Source: Diorhabda sublineata (Eukaryota > Arthropoda > Insecta > Coleoptera > Chrysomelidae). Taken from it: a stretch of 64,000 bases of DNA. Below the pieces are notes generated by a model that saw nothing but the letters and a program-made list of their open reading frames with translations, had not been told where the DNA came from and did not search any database. This document shows, piece after piece, positions 23,264 to 35,429 of the stretch. How positions within the stretch are numbered: the first letter of the stretch is position 1; every line of letters starts with the position of its first letter. The stretch is taken from NCBI RefSeq assembly GCF_026230105.1, contig NC_079483.1:4829312-4893311 (forward strand), given 5' to 3'. A program made the translations under genes and the position numbers.

Positions 23264-25560
23264 GATATCTACAGTTTTGAATCGACGCAAAAAATCAGAC
23301 ACATTTAGCTTAAATTGCATCAAAAAGACCTGGAAAATGTTCATTCCAGTGCGCTTTTGATCCAAAGTGCGCAAATGCACGAATACCTTACATATGCATA
23401 ATTGTTCGGTCAGTATAAGGCAAGTACATTCTTCTTGTTTCTCTTCAACTTGAAACTAACGGTCGTCCAGTATCATCTGGTAAACATTTTCGCTGATACC
23501 GCCGGTTGTCGCAGTCGTAGTTGGGTTTGCTCTATAGTCTCGCTATCTTGACGAAAAACCTCCTTCGACAAGAAAAGCTCTAATCCGAGTAGTCCTTCGA
23601 TTTCTTTATGTTTTTCTTAATAACTTGGTACTTGCTAATAAAATAAGGAGGTAAAATTTTCATCGGATCTTTTTTTGTGAATGCTTTTTTTTTGATTCTT
23701 TTATATTTTATGGTATGTTTGGGTTTTACTTGATCATATCCACTCTGGTTGATTTCCAAACGACAGACCGAGTCAGTATCGAAATGTTTGATAAAATGAT
23801 TCATTGTATTCTTTTTAAAAACTATCTTTCACCAGAGGATGTACGTAATCCTTTCACGAAAATAATGTCCGCCCCATTGGCCTAATTTTGCCAAGCGTAA
23901 TTTCTGTTTCTTTAACCTGAAGAAACGTCAATGCGGTCGATGTTTCACGATAAAAGGACAGTTTAATCAATTCTTCAATTTTTTGAGAGTTTTTGAAAAT
24001 ATGACTGCGTATAAGCTTTTAAGTCAAGGAATTGGGTCTACAAAAGTTCCTCCACTAAGTAAAAATTTACAAATTCGACTATATAATAGATTTTTTTTCG
24101 TCCTTGTTATATAAATAACTATCGAATCCTCCTCGTATCTTTCTGTAAGCGATTTTCGAATAAATATTATTCAAAATGTTGTCGGATAGCATAATTATAC
24201 GTTCGTGAATCCTTTAGGCTATCAACCGTGATAATAATTGTAAAAAGAACGGGTCTCGTACACAACTCACTAGTTTATGGCGAATGCACTTCGTTCCTAT
24301 CATATTCTTAAGTTAATTCTTCGAGATCGTTTTGTACCAATTAAGACTTATAATGTGACGGATGAAAAAAGCGACAGAAATATTGTTCTTTATTCTCTTC
24401 TAATCTATTCTCTTTTACAATAATTTTGGTTTAATACCACATATTGGTAGATAAACGATCTCGAAAGTGAAGCAGCGAAACTGCTTTTGTCATCTAGATG
24501 GTTATCTATCTCTGTCTGATAAATTATTAAAGAATGTCTGATTCACGAACTAGTTGTGGTCCTTATTTGATATTCACTTTGTGCTTTATAATAGCGGCCT
24601 CGGGTCATTTTTTTTTACTAGTCCAGATGTAGATACGTTCTCTTGTTATAAATTGGTGATTTCTCTTCTACGTGAAACGTCTCAAGATGGTCGAAGGAAA
24701 CGTTTTCTTTCATATTAATGTTTTAAACTTGAATAATTAAAAAGTATCGATTAGTATGAAGCGAAAATGACATTAGAAACGATAAATTATGGATGTGGGA
24801 ACAAAAACCTTGGTACAAGCTGTTTTAATTTAAATAAATGCATATTATGAAATAGTATATAACTGAATCAGAACCCGGTGGACGCCCTTGCCCAATTTTT
24901 GTTTTTAGATATTGCATTAAATCATGAAATAGTAAAAATTTTCGTGTTTGGTTCCTTCCCAAGCTACAGAATATACGTTTCATTTTAAATTTCACCAAAT
25001 ACGCTCAAGATTCAACTCTCCAGAAGCTCCCACAGCTTCCTATGCATAATGAGCAATTGCCATATCAGACTCAAACACAAAATTCCCATCACGTAGCTTT
25101 TTATCCATGACCTGCATTCATTTAGATCTAACACACTCTTTTTCATATTTTGGAAGATTATTGAATTTTCCGGAAAATGATTGAACAACTGATAACTTTT
25201 TGGGAATCCTCGTAACAAAAAACCCATTCATGCGAAATCAGGAACGAAGTCAAATTTTTTTTTTTTCATTTTCATACCAAAGAGGTACCCTTTTCCAGAA
25301 GGACAAAAGGACCACGAGAAGATATCGCCAACCATACCAACACTTGTTGAGTCGAGTTAAACTTTTCGTGTCTTTTAAAAAACATTTCTGAATTTACTTC
25401 TCATTTTTCCCCGATTCGCTCCCGTCAAAAGTAAATAATGATTCGTCGTCAAAAATGATTTCCATACCTTCAGCGGGCGAAAACTCGTTGGCACTGAGAC
25501 TTCTAATTTTTTATTTTTATTCTATTTATTGCTTCTAATAATATTTGGGTGTCGGTTTTC
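23264..25560. other. No gene recognised
   Basis: Intronic. The minus ORFs at 23580-23804 (Lys-rich) and 25012-25227 show no family I can name. The area from 25012 to 25540 on the minus strand may be a decayed Tc1-like element but the motifs are too weak to call. Confidence 0.35.
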
Positions 25561-25569
25561 TTGATTTTT

Positions 25570-25800
25570 CAACTATATTCTTTTTGTTTAGAATGTTGCT
25601 AACATATTTTCGCCAACCGACTCTCCGTTTTCCGTGAACCGCTTCTCTCTTCTTTTTTCGCATCGTATGACAACGATACCAAGCGTTCCTCGAAATAGTA
25701 TTTGAACGAATTGGAAAAGAAGAATGATGTGGCCGTCACAGTCGCCTAACCTCAACCCAATTGGACAGAGAAGTCCTACTTCCATTTTACACCTTTAGAC
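25570..25800 (+). pseudogene. Tc1-like transposase fragment
   Basis: Across frameshifts the + strand gives YDNDTKRSSK, IVFERIGKEE and MMWPSQSPNLNPIGQ, matching the Tc1 catalytic block (QDNDPKHTS..., WPSQSPDLNPIE). The final Glu is replaced by Gly-Gln. It ends about 215 bp before the Notch exon acceptor. Confidence 0.7.
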
Positions 25801-26016
25801 TATCCTGAAAAACGAATTAAATCGAATAGATAACAAAATACTTGAAATTGATACAGAGAATGACAATATGTAAAATCATAGACTGTAGTTTTATTATTAC
25901 TATAGGATGGGCAGTCTTTGAACTTGAATATTTTTTTCAAAATTTCCTGTTATATTTGGTCTTTAATCATTTAATTAGACTTGAGTGTATCAATAATCAT
26001 GATTTTATTTTCACAG

Positions 26017-26212
26017 GTGAACATTGCGAAAGGCAGGACCATTGTGTACCGCAACCGTGCCTAAACGGTGCCGAATGTACGTCCGTAGGAGATTCTTATA
26101 AATGCACTTGCGCTCCCGGTTTTACGGGGGCGTCGTGTCGTGACGACAAAGACGAATGTTTACATACACCCTGTCGGCATGGTAAATGTATCAACACCCA
26201 CGGAAGCTATAC
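26017..26212 (+). CDS. N: Notch, internal exon (EGF3 end to EGF5 start)
   Basis: Acceptor TTTTCACAG ends at 26016; donor GTAAGT begins at 26213. The exon opens with two bases of a split Gly codon (completing YTG-EHCE with the previous exon), carries 64 whole codons and closes with two bases of a Thr codon. It encodes the last Cys of EGF3, a complete EGF4 (CVPQPCLNGAEC ... CTCAPGFTGASC) and the first half of EGF5, starting with the calcium-binding DKDEC and ending NTHGSYT. NTHGSY is characteristic of Notch EGF5. EGF5 has only four residues between Cys2 and Cys3 (CRHGKC), so it lacks the O-fucose consensus. An ATG-initiated open frame from 25842 reads into the exon only by chance. Confidence 0.95.
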
Positions 26213-26489
26213 GTAAGTAACTATTATTCTCATATATTTCGCTCATCTCTAGAACCACTCGCGATTCTTCTTTGTTAATTTTAATAGGACTTTTGTAAGA
26301 GATGAAAAATTTTCATTTGAATTTACAGTCCTTAGTTGGAAATGTTTTTCTCTACGATTGACTTATTTTGATAATAAAATAGGCAAATTCGGAATGATAT
26401 TATATTTCAAAATGCATTTTAATATCGAAATAATCACAAATTCAAGTTCAAATCAACCGCACCAATAAACTCGGCCACTACTTAAATCC

Positions 26490-27180
26490 GTAGGCAGCAA
26501 CAGATCATCACCATCAATACCGATCTTGAAAACATTCTGGAATGGTATGAGAGCAATCTGATTGAGTTCAATGCAACAAAGACCCAGACAGCTATTTTTA
26601 CAAAGAAAACTGGCACTGCGGCTCAGAATTTAGTCCTATCTGGACATAAAATATCACCATTACCTCAAATCCGCTTGTTGGGTGTTGATATTGGAAGCGA
26701 TATGTTCTAGCATAGTCACTTGGCCGATTTAGCCAAGGCAGCTTCACAAAAACTTGAAGGGAGTCTTCAAGACCAAAAAGCTATATACCTCGCAACAGCT
26801 TCTTATCTTCTACAAGTCCCAGATTCGTCCATCTTTAGAATATTGCTCGCACATTTGAAGTTCGACCCCCAAAAGATACTCGACTGAATAGGCGATCCAG
26901 AGTTGACCAGAAACTTGGACAGCTTAGAGCATAGAAGAAACGTCGCCAATCTGACTCTGTTTTACCGATACTACTACGGCAAATGCTCTTCCGATCTGTC
27001 CAACATAATCCCGCCTAACAGTTTTTGCAAGACCTTCTCGACAAGTCGACGACGCTTAGAATTTCAATTTATTCTGACTCATTTCTTTGGAGAAGTTGGA
27101 GCCTGTGGAATCAGCTACCAAGGCACTTCTTTCTTGAACACTACAACCTACAGAAGTTCAAGATCAATATATGTCATTTA
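26490..27180 (+). pseudogene. Jockey-type LINE, RT C-terminal relic
   Basis: The translation keeps the order seen downstream of the RT active site in insect jockey-like LINEs: EWYESNLIEFNATKTQ, IRLLGVDIGSD, KAASQKL, then LEYCSH (frame change), LTRNLDSLEHRRNVANLTLF and YRYYYGKCSSDLSNIIPP, RRLEFQF, WNQLPRHFF. Stops and at least two frameshifts. It begins 280 bp into the 30-kb Notch intron. The 5' part is missing, as usual for truncated LINE copies. Confidence 0.9.
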
Positions 27181-28333
27181 AATTGCGTTCTTTTCAAATT
27201 TCGGTGTTTGGTTCGTGACTTCCACGTGAACAATCACTTCCAACACTGGTGGCTATCTTTAAAAGTGTCCTTTTCAATATGATTCGTACAAAAAACCTAT
27301 TTTTCTCTATAGTAGAGTGCTCTTTATGTATACGACAAAAATGTATTGAGATAAGTTATTTAGAATCAACATTTGACCTATACCAAACTTTAAAACCATC
27401 GGTCAATAATAGAATTTTTGAAAACTTTTTGGGGCATACTTAATTTTTCAAAGCATACTTTATATAAGGAATTTGTCTTCGGGCAATTAGAGCTAAATAA
27501 AATTGGTATTCAAGAATGTTTTCATCTCTTACCAGTATCGTTTCAGATTGTATGTACCGAATGTCCCAAAAGGAATGGCTCCTCAATTTGTTTGTTTGAT
27601 TGAATAGTCTAAGACGCAAATATTCGTAGATTTTTTTAAAGAAAGCGATTATTTTTTGTGTTATACCACTCAATTAAATTCAATTCAATTCCCAGGTTTA
27701 CGTTATAATTTTTTTCCCAAAATTATACTGTAAACAATTTCTGAAATATAGCGGAGAACTATTCTTATTGGCACACTCGGTACAAATATTATCTAATTTA
27801 TTGGAAAAAAAGTCACTATTTTATTAGTACACCCAGTAGAGCCTCGAGCACTACGAGCAATGAGTTATAAAAGTATACGCCCACTGACAATGCGAGAATG
27901 CCTCCGAGTCATTCTATTCTCTATTAGGCAGTACCCAGTACCATCGAAACAACCAATGGTAAATAATTTATAATGGTTTCTTCGTGTTCGTAAATTTCAA
28001 AACGAACTTGTATCTCGTTTTCTCGTATCACTACGATGCCATACTTATAGGAAGAAAAATAATTCTCATTAGGAACTATGACAAGTTTAATGCGGTACGA
28101 ATCCGTGTCGATATTTAAAGATGGTATAGTTATTTTAAATCAATAACAGTTTGCGGGTATTATATTTATTTTCTTATCATGAAAATACTACTCAATATTA
28201 AAATGTAGTTTAGTTAATAAATTAAATCATCCCTTTCCTGAAAAATTAATTTAAGAAACCTATAACTGTTTCATCTTGCCGAAATTAAATTAGTGAATGT
28301 CCCTCGTTGAACCAAGTTCCAGCTAAATAAAAA
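27181..28333. other. No gene seen
   Basis: Intronic AT-rich sequence. Overlapping short ORFs at 27249-27673 occur on both strands and have no motif. Confidence 0.45.
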
Positions 28334-29470
28334 TACAGGGTTATTCTAAATGATGGACCCATTTTTAAAAATTCGTATTTATTACAAATGCTGCATGAAT
28401 AATTTTTATACCCAACACACTCATCTGCTTTTACTGAGTGCACGGCAGATACAGTTCCGCAGATCGTTCAAAGTTGTTGGTAGAGGCGGAACGAAAACAG
28501 CTTGCTTAACATAACCCCATAAGAAATAGTCACATGGGGTGAGATCAGGAGATGTCGATGACCAGAATTGTAGAGCCAGGTCTTCATTTCCCCTGCGAAG
28601 GGGAAGAAAGGTATTCATTTAAAAAGCCTCGTGCATCGAGGTGCCAATAGGGTAGAGCTCCATCCTGTTGAAAACTCCTGAGAATCTTCCATAATTTGGT
28701 GGAATAGCCATCGTTCCAACATGTCTAGGTACGTTATTCCAGTCACAGTTCTTTCCGCAAAAAAAATGGTCCACAAACGTCTGTACGTGATAAGGCACAG
28801 AACACGTTTATCTTCGGTGAGTCTCTTTAGTGTTGCATGTGGATTTTGCAAATCCTATATGCGAACTCATTGTGTCTGTTGACATTTCCATTGAGATGGA
28901 AAGTTGTTTAATCGTTAAAAATGTACAAATATGTCGTCCTCTAGCACATTACTGCAAAATTCGAAACGCTTCTCTTTGTCATTAGGGTTGAGAGCCTGCA
29001 CGAGTTCTAAACGGTAGGGCAAACGCCGTCTCATACGGTTGGTTGGGGTATTCCAAGTTCTCTACTAGCTCGATTGGTACACTTACTTGGACTGCAAACA
29101 AAACTGTCTTCTATCCGTCCGACATCATCTTCTGACACACTCGGTCGGCCTGTGCTTTGCCCTTGACACACACTTCCAGTCTCTTTAAATTGATCATGCA
29201 AACGAGTAATACTTTTAATACTTCTGGTGGTTTAATACCAAATTCAGCCGGAAATGCCCGCTGCACTACAATTTGCGACAATGGCGGCAGAGTAACGCGA
29301 GAACTCTAGCGGCCGCTTCTGGAACCATCACCGCCTGCCTACACTTGTAATACATTAAAAAAACTTTGAAACTTCCCCTTTCCATTGGTATAAAAATTAT
29401 TCATGTAACGTTTGCACTTTAATAAATACGAATTTTTAAAAATGGGTCCATCATTTAGAAAAACCCTGTA
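28334..29470 (-). mobile_element. Tc1/mariner-superfamily element with long inverted repeats
   Basis: CAGGGTTATTCTAAATGATG at 28336 is repeated in inverted form ending CATTTAGAAAAACCCTG at 29468; the terminal repeats run about 50 bp with TA on both sides. On the minus strand YLDMLERWLFHQIMEDSQEF and LQFWSSTSPDLTPCDYFLWG, then VKQAVFVPPLPTTLNDLRN, match the catalytic and C-terminal part of an IS630-related insect transposase (family: W-PPRSPDLTPCD-FLWG). N-terminal helix-turn-helix sequence is poorly preserved at about 29000-29240. Broken frames, so inactive; 1.13 kb. Confidence 0.9.
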
Positions 29471-30955
29471 TATTTCTTCTTTGGTTTTTCATTTATTTTA
29501 TGGTATTTCAGCTAATTTCTTCTCCTCACTACAACATCGCTTTTTTCTATTGAAATAAATTTTATGGAATGCTTTTTCCAGGGAAAACCTATTTTTTTGA
29601 AAAGTGCTTCGATTGATTTACATCTTGAACCATGGAAAGTATTTTGTCTACTGTGATTTTTCTTGGAGTTTCACATGTTGCTACATTTCTTTTCTTTGAA
29701 AGCTCTTGTAATTTCCCAAAACCAAGCGAAAAACCTAAAATCGGATTTTTCGGTGAAATTTAGTGGGAAATAAAATAAACAAAAATTTCTAACCTTTATT
29801 AGCAAAATACTTATACGGCTATGTAATCCTTTCTACAGAGAGTTTTCAGCCTGTCCAAACCTTTCTCTAGTGTTATGTACAGCTTATGGTTATAAAAGAT
29901 CGAAAACTTATTTTAGCTTAGATACATTTAAGAAAATTTTATGAAAGATTAACATTAATCTTTAATAATAATTGAAATAACCGTTTTGCATTAGAAATTA
30001 AATTTTATTGCTCTCTCCTGTATAAAAATAGACTATATAATGCATTGCCATATTACAGCTGACCAAGGACGGTATCGATGAAAATATTTGTAAATAACGA
30101 GCAACCAAGCTTTTATATGTTTGTCGAATTTCGAAAAAGAACGTATTATGGTCGATCGACCGGTCCACATGTTGTCCTTTTATAGAAATTAAAAAGATAT
30201 GCGGATCGAGCGACGGTTTTTTTTCAAACACATTTCGAGTTTTGAGGTTTCGAAACACTAATTGACATTTTGTGAAAATCGTATAATATAATTGCTCTTA
30301 GTTTATTGTCCGCTAACAAAAATAATGTACCTAAATCGATCCCGATTGATTGACATCGATTTATTTATTATTAATTATAATTTTTGTTGATTGTTGCTTT
30401 AATTAATTGCACTAATCTCGAATTACACTGGTCAAGAGTGGTTTTTTGTCCTTGATATAAGATTGATTTTTGATTTATGAAACTATCAATGATTTCGTGG
30501 AATTTGCTTTTGTTTTAAAAATTTTTTTCAATTTTCCATTACATTTCTAAGAGAATGAAGGTTACTTTTGAAAAATTTGCTAAGGGAGATTTTGAATGTA
30601 TAAAATAGGACATTTCGTATACTATGAGTCTGGAAATCCACACGTTTGATTTCGATCAAAACTTACTGCGCAAAAGTAACAATCCTCAAAATGATTCTCA
30701 AGCTTTTTCCAGATCATAGGAATATCGAATTCTAATTCAGGATATTCTCCTTTTTCCACAACCGATTAAGACTTAATACAGAAATAAAATTTATGGTAAA
30801 CAAACGGTTTATCCATTTTCTTCTTCTTCTTTTTCTTCCTAACATAGATGACCATATTAGTAGACTACTGCCTATTCATTGCCAGCATTCTCGCCGACGT
30901 TTAGGTATTCCTTCTGTTGAAAAGTCTATCATCCTGTTGTCGAGGTGTTTAATTA
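29471..30955. other. No gene seen
   Basis: Intronic. The 86-codon minus ORF at 29998-30258 has no recognised motif. Confidence 0.45.
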
Positions 30956-30959
30956 TTAC

Positions 30960-31640
30960 AAGGCAGGGTAATTTTTATTATATTATATTTTATTACTCAA
31001 TTTTACATGTTATACTAATCATAGACAAACGAACAATGCGAAGTTAACCTTATTCTAACCATAGAGATTATGACAACGATCATAGAAAATAAAAAGTTTC
31101 TAATTGACATTTCAACACCTGTGTGGTGTATTCCACTTTGCTGTTTAATATCTTCATTTCGTATTCTTTATTGTAGAGTTTTTCCTCGTATACTTCTTAG
31201 TATTTTCACTTCGATTGTTCTCATCGTCTGTAGTGTCCTATTCTATTTGATGTATTTAAAATGATTAACTAAATCGATAATTTTGGAGTCAATTTGGACG
31301 TCAATACGAATTTGGTCTTCTCGGTGTTGATGAACATCTTCAGTTGTTTTGTTTAGGTGTTGAAAGTATGTATTAGCCTTTGTAGATTATCTTCAGTATC
31401 GGCAATAAGCACAGCATCGTCAGTTTCTATTATTTCATCCATTAGCAATAGGAATATTTGTAAAAGAAACCTAGTATTCTTGAAACATATAGTTCTAAGT
31501 AAATCTGGAAAATCAGTGAAATCTACTTGATTGTTACCAAGAACAACTAGCGTAGCAACAGAAACTGATGAACCCAAGTTTTTTTTGATGATGGTCGAGG
31601 GAATATGAGAAAGGGATGATAGAAAACTCAACTTTTTATT
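30960..31640 (-). pseudogene. LINE reverse-transcriptase relic
   Basis: Minus strand: LLMDEIIETDDAVLIADTED then NLQRLIHTFN, which is the RT active-site region ((Y/F)ADD, here decayed to ETDD) of an endonuclease-RT LINE, followed by NTEKTKFVL. Downstream pieces are less clear. Frames broken. Confidence 0.75.
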
Positions 31641-32307
31641 GTAATTATGATATTGGATGTTTCTTCTAAACGAGATATAATTTAAACAAGGTACCCAGGA
31701 GGATATTTATAACTTGATTATGAGTCTATCAAACATAGAGTAGAGAATGAAATTAAAGTTGGAGTGTAGTAATTAATATTAAACTCACCGATTACAGTTT
31801 AAATATTTACCTATTAGAAAAAATGTCGGTTTCCATTAAAGATAGATAATAATTGGAAAAGCAGTAAAATGATTCTTAAAAAACTTTTCTATCGTTAAAA
31901 CTTGAAATGCGGTACTGTAACTTTTTTTTTAAAATGTTGGTATCTATACACAAATAATTATAACTTACTTGATAAACGAAATGGTATTTTGGAAAGGGAG
32001 TGTCTGTTTATACATTATGTCTATGTTCTTGTGACTAGAAACGACTGACCTCTTGCGAGACGTTTCTACTCAGCATTCAGCTAGAATTTCGACTTGGATA
32101 AGTTTTATTGTTTTTTCTAAATATTACAGTGTTATATAAGGTGACCAATAAATAACGTCTATTCAATTAAATAATAATACAAAAAGAGAGTCCTTATATT
32201 CCACCGTTCCATGGTTTTAAGAGACCCTGGTTAAACCATTATTTCAGCAAAAAGATGCAAAAAATTATCGCAGTTTGATTTCACTACCCATTTCGTGATT
32301 TATATAC
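31641..32307. other. No gene seen
   Basis: Intronic AT-rich sequence. Confidence 0.45.
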
Positions 32308-32881
32308 AGGGTGAGCCAAACACACTCGCTTGAGTTTGAATGTTATAAGATGAAGCTGAGAGGGTGGTGGGGATGAGTAGCTCGGTTTTCGGAAATTTAG
32401 TCGCGATGAATCACTTCCCCGGACCGTAACGTGCAATCTGCAATTAAACATTATTAGGAAAATGGCGATTCGTGCGTTATTTTTCGGCGTTTGTTTCGAC
32501 GTAAGTTTGGATTACATGACAAAAATCAGAGTCCCAGGAAAAGTGTGATTCGATTATGGGTCAGAAAGTTCGAAGCTACTAGTTCGACTCTCAATCAGAA
32601 ACCTACGAGACGCCCAACAGAAGGCACAATTCAATAAGTTAGAGCTTCAGCTCAACGTAATCCTGGTCTATCGACTCGCAAGCGATCAGCCGCAATTGTG
32701 GTATTCAGAACATCTTTGCTCAAGGGAAAATTAGAAAGTGAAGTTCTTAAACTCGCCCATGGCCTTGGCAGTGTTAATAGTTGATAATTACGCCTAGTAA
32801 TATAATGTACTATTAGTCGAATTATTGTACATGAGCCAACGAAAGTTTGTGCGTGGTGCATTTATGTTTCGAAGCAGAATG
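32308..32881 (+). mobile_element. IS630/Tc-like element, 5' half only
   Basis: Starts TACAGGGTGAGCCAAACACA, a typical end for this group (TA then CAGGGTG). The + strand then reads RRFRRKFGLHDKNQSPRKSV, IRLWVRKFEATSSTLNQKP and TRRPTEGT, RKRSAAIV: the two helix-turn-helix subdomains of an insect Tc/mariner-type transposase. It breaks off where Helitron-like sequence begins at about 32882, so the catalytic half was lost or displaced. A catalytic fragment of a similar family is at 55190-55350. Confidence 0.7.
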
Positions 32882-33290
32882 ATGGGTATGCAAATTTTCA
32901 ACTGACAGTGTCGCTATCTATCGCTAATTGACATACCCATCAAACGCGTTCCGTTACACAGTTTTGAATTGTTTATGCTTCGAAGTATTATTACTATGGA
33001 GCCAATCTTTAGTCTTAAATCGTGCACAGGTAAATCAAGCACATTCAAATAAATAAGTACCTTGCATGTCATATCAAATTTTCGTTCTTCGATAATGTCT
33101 ACCCCAAATAGTTGTTGATCTCTGAGGTTTGGTCGACGATTTCGCGGGCTGCCTCGCGTTGCTCTTTTGATTGAGAAGCACGACATCGAACTAAAATTTC
33201 ATATTCTCCTTCAGTCCTTTCATTCGTAATATATCGAATCAGAGTTGCATTACTGCTATGTTTCCAAATACCATTACGTTTAGCAGTCAG
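32882..33290 (-). pseudogene. Helitron helicase fragment
   Basis: Minus-strand ORF of 90 codons with RRPNLRDQQLFGVDIIEERK, VLDLPVHDLRLKIGS and INNSKLCNGTRL. The last two match the C-terminal helicase core of Helitrons (PPH-LRLKIG...LRN...LCNGTRL). GATGGGTATG at 32882 and CATACCCATC at about 32932 form an inverted pair at the broken end. The rest of the helicase is absent. Confidence 0.75.
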
Positions 33291-33414
33291 TTCCGTTTTG
33301 TTATACCATTTTCAACAAATGAACTGCTATACTGATATTTTGACTCATATATTTTCGTTCTTGTGCATTTTTCTGTATGTTGCGTTTTGTTGTACTGCGT
33401 TTTATATCTCGTCC

Positions 33415-33534
33415 CATGGTAACGGGACAAAAAGTAACCAGGAGAAGGACTGGTTCTAAGATAACTCCCCACCAATTTTCAGCCAAATCCGTTCGACCGT
33501 TCTTTAGTTATTAATAGTGTCACTAACACGACTT

Positions 33535-33585
<51 letters not shown>

Positions 33586-33715
33586 CCACGGAAACGGGTA
33601 AAAAATAACCTATTTGCTTTCCTTGATCTTAAGCTACCTCCCTACCAATTTTCAACCAAATCAATTGGGCTGTGCTTGGGTTATAAATAACTAATACGAC
33701 TTTCTTTTATATATG
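33415..33715. repeat. Duplicated block around a (TA)n tract
   Basis: Two copies of about 130 bp (33415-33540 and 33584-33715) share AACGGG, ACCAATTTTCA(G/A)CCAAATC, GTTAT(T/A)AA and ACGACTTTCTTTTATATAT. They flank a pure TA tract at 33541-33582. This arrangement next to Helitron helicase suggests Helitron-associated repeats. Confidence 0.75.
33541..33582. repeat. (TA)n microsatellite
   Basis: Uninterrupted AT run of about 42 bp between two copies of the block described above. Confidence 0.95.
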
Positions 33716-33764
33716 CTTAATGTCCCCACAAAACGTTATTTATTCTCTGAATAACCTTCTTTTC

Positions 33765-34676
33765 TACGAGGCATATTTTTTAAGTAAGTACCGTTTTGCG
33801 ATTCCGCCGCCGCAACCTCAAGGTCGGCGTTCCGCACATGCGCGTTGGTTACCTACATCTCTTGTCTATCCACTGACGCCATTACAGTCCGATTCTTCAT
33901 TGTTTATGTTGTTTACTGAGTGCTTAAGATGCCTTCGACAATCGTGAGTCCCGCCGATTGTGAAGTACGGCCTGTTATACGATTTCTTAGTGCTAAAGGC
34001 GTAAAACCGATCGATATTCATCGTGAGATCTGTGAAGTTTACCGACAAAACATTATGAGTGATCATCACCCAAAAAAGTGCAGTTTAAGCAAACAATTTC
34101 TGCCCGGAAAATCATGTGCACAGTTTTTTGGGACAGAAAAAGAGTATTGTCAGTGGAGTTTTGGCCTTGTATTGAGACAATCAATGCAGCATCTTATTGT
34201 GAGACATTGAACAATATGCGTCGTGCAATTCAGAACAAAAGACGTGGCACGTTGAGTAAGGGTATCGTTTTGCTGCATGACAATGCCCGTCCACATGTGG
34301 CTAATCGAACCAAAGATCTCATCAAATCTTTTCAATGGGAAACTCTAGATCATCCTCCCTACAGCCCTGATCTGCCGCCTACCGACTACCATTTGTTTCT
34401 GCACTTGAAGAAACACCTGGGCGGTCAGCGTCTTCAAGTCGATAACGAAGTCAAAACAGTTGTGATACAGTGGTTAACAAGTCAGGCGGCAGAATTTTAT
34501 GAGGAGGGTATTCAAAAACTGGTGCCACGTTATGATAAGTGCCTCAATATTCATGGAAATTATGTAGAAAAGTAGATTAAGGTACAGGATTTCATGTAAA
34601 AATAAAATTATTGCGATATCTTTGCACTTCTTTTTTTAATTCCAAAACGGTACTTACTTAAAAAATATGCCTCGTA
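33765..34676 (+). mobile_element. mariner deletion derivative with intact ends
   Basis: CGAGGCATATTTTTTAAGTA at 33767 has its inverted copy ending at 34674, perfect over about 32 bp, with TA on both sides. The ORF at 33920 encodes a mariner helix-turn-helix (VIRFLSAKGVKPIDIHREIC, NIMSDH), then jumps to PKKVQFKQTISARK in another frame. The second ORF, open to a stop at 34573-34575, has LLHDNARPH and SPDLPPTDYHLF, i.e. the second and third Asp with DD34D spacing, and ends KCLNIHGNYVEK. The segment with the first catalytic Asp is gone, with the joint near 34065. About 0.91 kb. The well-kept ends and long open frames make this one of the younger copies here. Confidence 0.93.
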
Positions 34677-35425
34677 TAACTATACTCCTAATTTTTTCAT
34701 ATCCTTCCACATCTTCTTCAATTTTAATTACCCAATTGTCGGACTTTTTTTTCGGACTATTGGTTCTCCCACTATAATAATTACATGGATTATGCTACGC
34801 CTGTTTTCGATATCCGTTTCATTTTTCTTCTAACTTAATGACAACCTGTATAAAATGTACTTTTGCGCATTTTGTTACGTACAAAAATCGGCAACCAAAA
34901 AAAAGATCTGATTGATTTTATCCTGTCGTCAATTATCCAATCAACATATTGCAATACTATAAAGTGACTACCTATAAGGACCACCCAAATAGATTTAAAT
35001 CGAACGATAAGGCCCATTTTAAATTGTAATTAAATTCCACAACAACAACAAAAAAATCCTTGATTCCTATCCGACTGATCAGTAGTGATCGAATCTGATA
35101 CGGGCGCTTTTAATTCTGAAATTCTAACTTAACACCTCGCAAAATAATTCCAATAATTTAAAAGGAGAATTCTGAAATCATATAAGGAACAAAAATTGAT
35201 TTATTCTCATATCTAGATGCTTGTATTTCAATTATTTATGATCGTGTTTTCGGTTATTAGGTCTCCATCAATTCCCTTTAATTATCTATTAATGCTAATT
35301 TAGAAAATAAAAATAAAATTTCTATGAATTTATAAATATAAAGAAGTTGAACAGAAAACTTTGTTCAAAATGTCAATTCACTCTTCTTTTTTCTTCCATT
35401 GATTTAATGGAAATTAATAGCTGGG
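34677..35425. other. No gene seen
   Basis: Intronic AT-rich sequence. Confidence 0.45.
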
Positions 35426-35429
35426 TCAC

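Noticed and set aside
25842..26216. 124-codon ORF taken as a secreted EGF protein starting at an ATG in the intron
   Set aside because: The part before 26017 is intron reading open by chance; acceptor, phase and Notch homology fix the exon start at 26017.
33287..33486. Two overlapping minus ORFs of about 60 codons
   Set aside because: They run through the duplicated Helitron-associated block and are low-information; no protein motif.
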